Of a stretch of 5,718 bases of DNA, positions 1-4,704 are shown piece after piece. A program made the position numbers and the translations under genes. Source of the DNA: an uncultured Gammaproteobacteria bacterium (GTDB taxonomy: Bacteria; Pseudomonadota; Gammaproteobacteria; Pseudomonadales; Litorivicinaceae); the NCBI GenBank assembly GCA_913062835.1, contig CAJXXD010000072.1, positions 1 to 5,718 of the forward strand, written 5' to 3'. Numbering within the stretch: position 1 is the stretch's first letter; every line of letters begins with the position of its first letter. The notes under the pieces are model-generated. The model was not told the origin of the DNA and ran no database searches. It saw only the letters and a list, made by a program, of their open reading frames with translations.

Positions 1-38
1 CGATTAACATGATGGCTTGTTAGCCATCATGTTAATCG
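1..38. repeat. Perfect 17-bp inverted repeat at the window edge
   Basis: Bases 1-17 (CGATTAACATGATGGCT) are the exact reverse complement of bases 22-38, separated by the loop TGTT. The right arm is in frame with the TPR protein that follows. The left arm puts an in-frame TAA at 5-7, where a homologous gene would continue as coding sequence. The simplest reading is that the right arm is genuine and the left arm is a fold-back copy of it, as arises at contig ends or in amplified DNA. A natural hairpin cannot be excluded. The repeat reaches base 1, so its full extent is unknown. Confidence 0.9.
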
Positions 39-925
39 AAGCCGCCGTATCCAAAGAAAGCCGTCGCGGTCAAGACCAGCTAACCTGGGCCCTTCTCCTA
101 ATGCAGGCCGAACGCTTAGACGAGGCTGAACCGGTCTTAAAGACCTTACTAGGCCGAGAAGAGTTTCGTGCCAATGCCTATTACCACTTAGGGGAAATCG
201 CCAAAGCACAGGGAGAGACGGAGCTCGCGATCGACCGGTTTTTACGCGTCGAACAAAGTGAGCTGATTATCGATGCGCGTCGGCAACTGGCCCTCCTCGC
301 TCTCGAGCAACACGATCCAGAGCAAGCCAATCGATGGTTCGCAGAAGCGCGCTTGTTGTTCCCAAGCTTTGCACAGGACTTATTGGTTGCTGAGGCACAG
401 TTTTCGTTAGCGCATGATGCGCCTGAACAGGCCGTAGTCATTGCCAACGAAGCGCTTACCAACGATCCAAATGACCGGCAACTTTTGTACATCCGTGCGT
501 TGGCCAACGAACAGATGGATCGAATCACAGATACCGAAATCGATCTTCGACGGATTCTCGAAGCAAACCCTGAGGATGCCGATGCCTTAAACGCACTCGG
601 ATATACCCTCGCGGATCGAACCGATCGCCATGAAGAGGCTTATGCGCTGATCCGACAGGCGCTGGATCATGCGCCTGAGGCCCCGCACATCCTCGACTCC
701 ATGGGGTGGGTGCTCTACAAATTGGGGCGACTTAACGAAGCCGTGCCCTACTTGGAGAAGGCTTGGTCTTTAATGCCTGACCACGAGATCGCCGCCCATC
801 TGGGTGAAGTCCTTTGGGCGTTGGGTCGCACTAAGGAAGCGGAAAAGATTTGGCAAGCAGGATATGAATTGACCCCTGAAAGTGACATCATTACTGCCAC
901 AATGAGCCGGCTTAAAAACTCGTGA
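17..925 (+). CDS. lbcA: TPR-repeat protein, LbcA-like, C-terminal part (5' end missing)
   Basis: The 302 residues are almost entirely tandem tetratricopeptide helical pairs, roughly at residues 52-80, 85-117, 120-152, 154-185, 187-221, 222-256 and 257-288. The blocks NALGYTLAD (192-200), ILDSMGWVLYKLG (225-237) and EIAAHLGEVLWALG (257-270) are typical of the TPR protein encoded just before lolB in Pseudomonas and relatives. In P. aeruginosa that protein (PA4667, LbcA) is an outer-membrane lipoprotein of nearly 600 residues that binds the periplasmic protease CtpA and promotes degradation of peptidoglycan hydrolases. Here the N-terminal half, including any signal peptide and lipobox, is absent. 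The TTG at 17 lies in the loop of an inverted repeat and is probably not a real start. The true gene should run in from the left. The TPR identity is certain. The LbcA assignment rests on gene order and C-terminal motifs, so the CtpA role is inferred. The stop overlaps the lolB start (GTGA). Confidence 0.85.
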   Translation: MLAIMLIEAAVSKESRRGQDQLTWALLLMQAERLDEAEPVLKTLLGREEFRANAYYHLGEIAKAQGETELAIDRFLRVEQSELIIDARRQLALLALEQHDPEQANRWFAEARLLFPSFAQDLLVAEAQFSLAHDAPEQAVVIANEALTNDPNDRQLLYIRALANEQMDRITDTEIDLRRILEANPEDADALNALGYTLADRTDRHEEAYALIRQALDHAPEAPHILDSMGWVLYKLGRLNEAVPYLEKAWSLMPDHEIAAHLGEVLWALGRTKEAEKIWQAGYELTPESDIITATMSRLKNS

Positions 926-1521
926 TAAAAAACGCACTCTTCTTCACCTTTGTCCTGTCCATAAGTGGCTGTTCGCTATTGCCCTGGTCGTCTGAGCCCA
1001 ACGAGGTTCTTACTTTTTTACCGGCAGAGCAGCTGACCAACTGGGACCTGACTGCGAAGTTTTCTGTGAGCTCGGAGGAAGGGACAGAATCTGGATCGCT
1101 TCGCTGGATTAATCAAGCCGATAACGACCGACTCGATATTCTATCCCCGACAGGCGCTGTGGTGGCTCGCCTCACCGTCGGGTCAGACCGCGCGACCCTA
1201 ATGACCGATGAGAAAACCATCTCAGCCGCCAGTCCTGATGAACTCCTCGTGGAGTTATTAAATGTTGAGCTGCCTGTTAGTGCCCTGAAGTATTGGGTGA
1301 GAGGGTTGGATGCGCCGACCCTGAGCGTCGATGGCGTGACGAAAGATGACAGTGGCCGGATTCGGGAGCTTAATCAAGGCGGGTGGCAACTGGCCTACAG
1401 CGGCACCATTGCAATCGAATCTGGCTCGAACCGCTATGAAGTACCTAGACGGTTAACGGCCACTCAAGGGACTATGGAAATCCGCTGGGCGAGCACTGAG
1501 TGGCAGACCCAAGTCCAGTAA
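922..1521 (+). CDS. lolB: Outer-membrane lipoprotein receptor LolB
   Basis: LolB is a lipoprotein on the inner face of the outer membrane that takes lipoproteins from periplasmic LolA and inserts them into the membrane. The 199 residues begin with a short signal peptide (hydrophobic 5-15) and the lipobox ISGC with Cys17. Ser follows at +2, as expected for outer-membrane sorting. The mature part aligns by eye with E. coli LolB: LRWINQADNDRLDILSPTG (60-78), ELLVELLNVELPVSALKYWVRGL (107-129), GGWQLAYSG (153-161) and the final strands at 174-194. Length is close to the E. coli protein. The start is GTG, overlapping the upstream TGA as GTGA, with no clear Shine-Dalgarno, so translation is probably coupled to the TPR gene. 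Where E. coli has the exposed Leu68 of the mature protein (NPLG), this protein has Thr77 (SPTG). The C-terminus overlaps ispE by 22 bp. Confidence 0.95.
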   Translation: MIKNALFFTFVLSISGCSLLPWSSEPNEVLTFLPAEQLTNWDLTAKFSVSSEEGTESGSLRWINQADNDRLDILSPTGAVVARLTVGSDRATLMTDEKTISAASPDELLVELLNVELPVSALKYWVRGLDAPTLSVDGVTKDDSGRIRELNQGGWQLAYSGTIAIESGSNRYEVPRRLTATQGTMEIRWASTEWQTQVQ

Positions 1522-2369
1522 TCCTCCCTTCCGAGCGTCTCGAAGGCGGCTGGAAAGCGCCGGCACCCGCCAAGATCAATCGCTTTCTTCATATCACCGG
1601 CCGTCGTGATGACGGCTACCATTTGATCGAAACCGGATTTCAATTTGTTGATCTTTGCGATTGGATTCATGTTCGAGCAAGCAAAGAACCTGGTATTCGG
1701 ATACTCGATGATCCGCTTCATCTCGGTTCTAAAAACCTCGTTGTCCGCGCGGCCGAGTCCCTCTCACAGGGTACCCATGGGCTTGAGATTTGGATCGACA
1801 AAATCATTCCCTCAGGTGGCGGCCTTGGGGGTGGATCAAGCGATGCGGCAACCACCCTAGTAATGCTCAATCGGCTTTGGGAACTCCATCACCCAACGCA
1901 TGCGCTGATGGAGTTGGCATTAGGCCTAGGTGCCGACGTGCCCGTGTTTGTTTTCGGCCATAGCTGTTTTGCCTCCGGCATTGGTGAGCAGTGTGAATCC
2001 GAAGATTGGCCTGGTCACACAATCCTGTTAGCCAATCCGGGAGTCTCGGTGTCAACCGAAGCCATCTTTACGCATCCAAAGTTGACAAGGGATACCCCCT
2101 CTTGCAGAATCCGCGCCTCGCAGTTGGATACAACCAGCAATGATTGCGAAACGCTTGTTCGTATGTTGCATCCTGAAGTGGATCAGTTGTTAGAGCAATT
2201 GACTGCCTTCGGAATGCCTCGAATGACAGGCACGGGAAGCACCTGTTTTGTGGTGGACCCGGTCCTTCAAGACGCCAAGGCGCTGTCTGAACTCAGACAA
2301 CGACATTGGGTTAGCCAAGGGCTCTTAAGCAACCGTTCAATGTTGTATACTCACCGCGCAAACGCGTAA
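1500..2369 (+). CDS. ispE: 4-diphosphocytidyl-2-C-methyl-D-erythritol kinase IspE
   Basis: IspE phosphorylates the 2-hydroxyl of CDP-methylerythritol with ATP in the cytoplasmic MEP pathway to isoprenoid precursors. The 289 residues (E. coli has 283) show the GHMP-kinase motifs in order: APAKIN (22-27) with catalytic Lys25, RRDDGYH (35-41) for substrate binding, the glycine-rich ATP loop PSGGGLGGGSSDAA (104-117), GADVPVFV (144-151) with Asp146 as the expected general base, NDCE (214-217), and the C-terminal MTGTGSTCF (242-250). The GTG at 1500 is the only usable start: TGA immediately precedes it and no other start codon occurs before the catalytic Lys. This gives about 15 more residues before that Lys than E. 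coli has, and a 22-bp overlap with lolB without a strong ribosome site, suggesting coupled translation. The stop lies one base before the tRNA gene, and the last codons contain that gene's likely promoter. Confidence 0.96.
   Translation: MADPSPVILPSERLEGGWKAPAPAKINRFLHITGRRDDGYHLIETGFQFVDLCDWIHVRASKEPGIRILDDPLHLGSKNLVVRAAESLSQGTHGLEIWIDKIIPSGGGLGGGSSDAATTLVMLNRLWELHHPTHALMELALGLGADVPVFVFGHSCFASGIGEQCESEDWPGHTILLANPGVSVSTEAIFTHPKLTRDTPSCRIRASQLDTTSNDCETLVRMLHPEVDQLLEQLTAFGMPRMTGTGSTCFVVDPVLQDAKALSELRQRHWVSQGLLSNRSMLYTHRANA
2346..2351 (+). promoter_or_regulatory. Candidate -10 box of a tRNA-Gln promoter inside ispE
   Basis: TATACT differs from the sigma-70 consensus TATAAT at one base. It is followed by a GC-rich stretch (CACCGCGC), as in stable-RNA promoters under stringent control. 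A start near 2359 would give a leader of about a dozen bases before tRNA-Gln. No good -35 is present: the nearest candidates (TCTTAA at 2323, TTAAGC at 2325) are weak. The box sits in the last codons of ispE. Transcription may also continue from upstream. Confidence 0.4.
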
Positions 2370-2370
2370 C

Positions 2371-2446
2371 TGGGGTGTGGCCAAGTGGTTAAGGCAGCGG
2401 GTTTTGATCCCGCCATCCGTAGGTTCGAATCCTACCACCCCAGCCA
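2371..2446 (+). tRNA. tRNA-Gln (anticodon TTG)
   Basis: A complete 76-base tRNA with encoded CCA. The acceptor stem pairs 2371-2377 (TGGGGTG) with 2436-2442 (CACCCCA), then G73 and CCA at 2444-2446. The D arm has a short GCC/GGC stem. The anticodon stem GCGGG/CCCGC (2397-2401, 2409-2413) encloses the loop TTTTGAT with anticodon TTG at 2404-2406, reading CAA. The variable loop has five bases. The T arm is GTAGG-TTCGAAT-CCTAC (2419-2435). The weak first pair T1-A72 and G73 are known identity features for glutaminyl-tRNA synthetase. It begins one base after the ispE stop and ends 33 bases before the prs start, so RNase processing probably separates it from flanking mRNA. The same placement is known in Pseudomonas. 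Confidence 0.97.
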
Positions 2447-2467
2447 TTCTTCCGCTTGAGAGTTGCC

Positions 2468-2473
2468 AAGGAG
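2468..2473 (+). promoter_or_regulatory. Ribosome binding site that fixes the prs start
   Basis: AAGGAG lies six bases before the GTG at 2480. It overlaps the codons that would follow the TTG at 2456, and it is too close to the TTG at 2474 and too far (18 bases) from the ATG at 2492. It therefore selects GTG 2480. Confidence 0.85.
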
Positions 2474-2479
2474 TTGCCC

Positions 2480-3421
2480 GTGGCCCAACTGATGCTTTTC
2501 TCGGGTAATGCTACCCCTACGTTGTCTCAAAAAGTCTCTGACTACCTCGCTGTGCCTCTCGGCAATGCCAGTGTGGGCAAGTTTTCCGACGGAGAAATAG
2601 CGGTCGAAATTCATGAAAACGTGCGTGGTGAGGACGTATTCGTTCTGCAATCGACGTGTGCACCCACCAACGACAACCTCATGGAATTAGTGGTGGTTTG
2701 TGATGCACTGCGCCGCGCATCGGCCTCGCGGATCACAGCCGTCGTTCCCTATTTCGGATACGCCCGCCAAGATCGTCGGCCGCGTTCGGCGCGCGTGCCA
2801 ATTACCGCGAAAGTTGTGGCTGACATCATGGTTGGTGTGGGCATTGACCGCGTTCTGACCGTGGACTTGCACGCCGACCAGATCCAGGGATTCTTTGATG
2901 TGGCGGTCGACAACATCTACGCGACCCCGGTCATGCTTGACGACATTCAACGAAATCAACCGAAAGATGTCGTGGTTGTTTCCCCAGACATCGGTGGCGT
3001 AGTGCGGGCCCGCGCGATGGCGAAGCAACTCGATTGTGACCTCGCCATTATTGATAAACGCCGCCCTGCTGCGAATCAAGCAGAGGTGATGAACATCATC
3101 GGTGAAGTCGACGGTCGCACGTGCTTGATCGTTGACGATATTGTCGATACGGCTGGCACCCTCTGTAATGCGGCGAAAGCGCTAAAAGAACAGGGCGCAA
3201 ATACGGTGGTGGCGTACTGCACACACCCCGTCTTGTCTGGCCGTGCACTGGATAATTTAAAGGACAGTGCGCTTGACGAATTGGTGGTGACTGATAGTAT
3301 CCCCGTCCCTTCAGCAATCATGGATACCGGCCGCGTCCGTGTGATTACGATTGCCGAGTTGATTGGCGAGGCCGTACGCCGCGTCAGTAATGAAGAATCC
3401 ATCAGCGCGATGTTTCGCTAA
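2480..3421 (+). CDS. prs: Ribose-phosphate pyrophosphokinase (PRPP synthetase)
   Basis: Prs makes 5-phosphoribosyl-1-pyrophosphate from ribose 5-phosphate and ATP, feeding purine, pyrimidine, NAD, histidine and tryptophan synthesis in the cytoplasm. From the GTG at 2480 the protein has 313 residues (E. coli has 315) and aligns along its whole length with E. coli Prs. Visible motifs are FSDGE (35-39), the ATP-binding region [11 protein letters not shown] (90-100), the signature [13 protein letters not shown] (127-139) with the catalytic-site His, [13 protein letters not shown] (167-179), KRRP (193-196) with the catalytic-loop Lys, and the PRPP/ribose-phosphate loop [10 protein letters not shown] (218-227). 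The C-terminus [10 protein letters not shown] is near-identical to E. coli. A frame from TTG 2456 would add eight residues that do not resemble the family, and the ribosome site argues against it. No terminator separates it from tRNA-Gln, so it is probably co-transcribed with it. Confidence 0.97.
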   Translation: MAQLMLFSGNATPTLSQKVSDYLAVPLGNASVGKFSDGEIAVEIHENVRGEDVFVLQSTCAPTNDNLMELVVVCDALRRASASRITAVVPYFGYARQDRRPRSARVPITAKVVADIMVGVGIDRVLTVDLHADQIQGFFDVAVDNIYATPVMLDDIQRNQPKDVVVVSPDIGGVVRARAMAKQLDCDLAIIDKRRPAANQAEVMNIIGEVDGRTCLIVDDIVDTAGTLCNAAKALKEQGANTVVAYCTHPVLSGRALDNLKDSALDELVVTDSIPVPSAIMDTGRVRVITIAELIGEAVRRVSNEESISAMFR

Positions 3422-3430
3422 CTGAGGAAG

Positions 3431-3471
3431 GCACTTCGGTGCAACGAAGGCTCTGCTGGTCGAGGCAGAGC
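3431..3471 (+). promoter_or_regulatory. Structured leader between prs and rplY
   Basis: The gap holds GCAC-TTCG-GTGC (3431-3442), a short stem capped by the very stable cUUCGg tetraloop. It also holds a perfect 7-bp stem GCTCTGC/GCAGAGC (3450-3456, 3465-3471) with an 8-base loop. CTTCG (3434-3438) can instead pair with CGAAG (3445-3449), which would exclude the first hairpin. No T-run follows, so this is not a standard intrinsic terminator. A processing site, or a leader for control of L25 synthesis, is possible but unproven. Confidence 0.45.
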
Positions 3472-3481
3472 ACAACAGACA

Positions 3482-3487
3482 AAGGAG
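3482..3487 (+). promoter_or_regulatory. Ribosome binding site of rplY
   Basis: AAGGAG stands six bases before the ATG at 3494 and 10 bases after the 3450-3471 hairpin. This is a strong, canonical site, as expected for an abundant ribosomal protein. Confidence 0.85.
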
Positions 3488-3493
3488 ACACAC

Positions 3494-4126
3494 ATGTCTG
3501 ATTACCGCTTAAGCGCTGAAACGCGCGATTTAGCAGGGAAAGGTTCGAGCCGCCGCCTGCGTCGATTGGAAGGTTTGGTACCTGCCGTAATTTACGGTGG
3601 CAAGAAAGCACCTCAATCGATTCAGATGGCTCATAAAGATCTTGTCCGCGCGCTGGAAGAAGAAGCGTTCTACTCATCTGTCATTACACTGACAGTAGAC
3701 GGCAAAGAAGAGCCAGTGATTCTGAAAGCCTTGCAGCGTCACCCAGCAAAGCCTGTGGTCCTGCATGCCGATTTTCAACGGGCTACCGCGGGCACCACAT
3801 TGAAAGTGAACGTGCCGGTGCATTTCACCAATGAAGCCACCAGCAAGGGCGTCAAGCAGCAGGGCGGAGTTGTTCATCACGATGCGCTGGAAGTGGAAGT
3901 AAGCTGTTCACCCAAGGATCTCCCTGAGTTCATCGAAGTGGACTTGGCGGATGTCGAACTCGATCAAGTGATTCACTTGTCAGACTTGAAAGCACCCAAG
4001 GGCGTGACCTTTGTGGCACTGTCGCATGGATCAGACCTGCCTGTGGTGAGCATCCATAAAGCGAAAGGTGCTGCAGCAAGCACTGAAAGCACCGAAGGTG
4101 AAGAGTCTGCCGACGAGGCAGAGTGA
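3494..4126 (+). CDS. rplY: 50S ribosomal protein L25, long (Ctc/TL5) form
   Basis: L25 binds 5S rRNA in the central protuberance of the large subunit. The 210 residues hold the N-terminal L25 domain (about 1-95; RDLAGKGSSRRLRRLEGLVPAVIYGG at 11-36, and the end HPAKPVVLHADFQR at 83-96). A C-terminal beta-rich TL5 domain follows (about 100-187; LKVNVPVHFTNEATSKGVKQQGG, then a VSCSPKDLPEFIEVDL block). The last 23 residues or so are low-complexity and end strongly acidic (EGEESADEAE). E. coli has only the first domain (94 residues). The two-domain form is usual in Pseudomonas and many other bacteria, where it may be called Ctc. It starts at an ATG with an excellent ribosome site and overlaps pth by four bases (GTGA), so the two are translationally coupled. 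The link between L25 and peptidyl-tRNA hydrolase genes is a conserved one. Confidence 0.96.
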   Translation: MSDYRLSAETRDLAGKGSSRRLRRLEGLVPAVIYGGKKAPQSIQMAHKDLVRALEEEAFYSSVITLTVDGKEEPVILKALQRHPAKPVVLHADFQRATAGTTLKVNVPVHFTNEATSKGVKQQGGVVHHDALEVEVSCSPKDLPEFIEVDLADVELDQVIHLSDLKAPKGVTFVALSHGSDLPVVSIHKAKGAAASTESTEGEESADEAE

Positions 4127-4695
4127 ACGCCTGTCGCTTACTGATCGGCCTCGGTAACCCTGGGGCTGAGTACTCTGAAACCCGGCACAATGCCGGGTTT
4201 TGGTTGTTGGACCGACTGGCACAACAAGGCGGTGTCAGTTTTTCTTCCGAATCCAAGTTTTTTGGTGCGACCGCCAAAGTGTCGGTCGGCGGAGCGCCTC
4301 TTTGGCTTTTAAAGCCCATGACTTTCATGAATCGGTCAGGCCAGTCCGCTCTAGCTATTGCGCAGTTCTACAAAATCGATCCCAGTGAAATCATTGTTGT
4401 ACACGACGAACTCGATATTGCACCCGGTCAGATCCGATTGAAATTCGACGGGGGTCATGGCGGCCATAATGGGTTGAGAGATTTACACCGCATCTTTGGC
4501 TCTGGGTACGGCCGTATTCGTGTCGGGATTGGGCATCCTGGGCACAAGGACAAAGTGCATGGGTATGTATTGAGCAAACCATCAAGTGATGATCGACGTC
4601 TGATTGACGACGCCATCGATGACACCCTGTCATATCAATCTGAGATCATGGCGGGTAACTGGGAGCAGGCGATGAATGCCCTGCACCAACGCTAA
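4123..4695 (+). CDS. pth: Peptidyl-tRNA hydrolase
   Basis: Pth cleaves the ester bond of peptidyl-tRNAs released prematurely from ribosomes, recycling tRNA, and is usually essential. The 190 residues (E. coli has 194) carry the family residues: Asn12 in GLGNPGAEY (9-17), catalytic His22 in TRHNAG (20-25), Asn70 in TFMNRSG (67-73), Asp95 in HDELD (94-98), and Asn116 in GGHGGHNGL (110-118). GIGHPG (135-140) is also typical. The GTG start overlaps the rplY stop as GTGA, with GAGG (4115-4118) four bases upstream as a modest ribosome site; translation is probably coupled to rplY. A perfect 10-bp hairpin with T4 after it lies in the codons for the TRHNAGF segment, 55 bases into the gene. The stop codon overlaps the ychF ribosome site. 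Confidence 0.97.
   Translation: MNACRLLIGLGNPGAEYSETRHNAGFWLLDRLAQQGGVSFSSESKFFGATAKVSVGGAPLWLLKPMTFMNRSGQSALAIAQFYKIDPSEIIVVHDELDIAPGQIRLKFDGGHGGHNGLRDLHRIFGSGYGRIRVGIGHPGHKDKVHGYVLSKPSSDDRRLIDDAIDDTLSYQSEIMAGNWEQAMNALHQR
4178..4201 (+). terminator. Terminator-like hairpin inside the 5' part of pth
   Basis: AAACCCGGCA (4178-4187) and TGCCGGGTTT (4191-4200) are perfect reverse complements with loop CAA. The right arm runs into TTTT and then GGTTGTT. It has the form of an intrinsic terminator (A-tract, GC-rich stem, T-tract) but lies in codons for the Pth catalytic motif. Translating ribosomes would normally disrupt it, so it could lower pth and ychF transcription relative to rplY when coupling fails. 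The shape is clear, the function inferred. Confidence 0.35.
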
Positions 4696-4699
4696 GGAG
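4694..4699 (+). promoter_or_regulatory. Ribosome binding site of ychF, overlapping the pth stop
   Basis: AAGGAG begins within the TAA stop codon of pth (4693-4695) and is five bases from the ATG at 4705. This indicates one transcript, with ribosomes able to reinitiate. Confidence 0.85.
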
Positions 4700-4704
4700 A
4701 CAGC

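Noticed and set aside
1241..1256. AACTCC-TCGT-GGAGTT hairpin followed by ATTAAAT in lolB, as a possible terminator
   Set aside because: The stem has only 6 bp, no real T-run follows, and it lies mid-gene in an otherwise ordinary coding region. Chance is a sufficient explanation.
2371..2446. tRNA-Gln as an attachment site for an integrated element
   Set aside because: No integrase, no repeat of the tRNA 3' end elsewhere in the window, and conserved genes lie on both sides.
2456..2479. TTG start for prs eight residues further upstream
   Set aside because: The added residues do not match the family, and AAGGAG at 2468-2473 is correctly spaced only for the GTG at 2480.
3450..3471. Intrinsic terminator after prs
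   Set aside because: The 7-bp stem is followed by CAACAGACAAAGG with no T-tract, so it does not fit a standard terminator. It is recorded as leader structure instead.
3678..3695. CTGTCA-TTACAC-TGACAG, an operator-like dyad in rplY
   Set aside because: It is a short 6-bp dyad within codons, far from any promoter. Several such dyads are expected by chance in this length.
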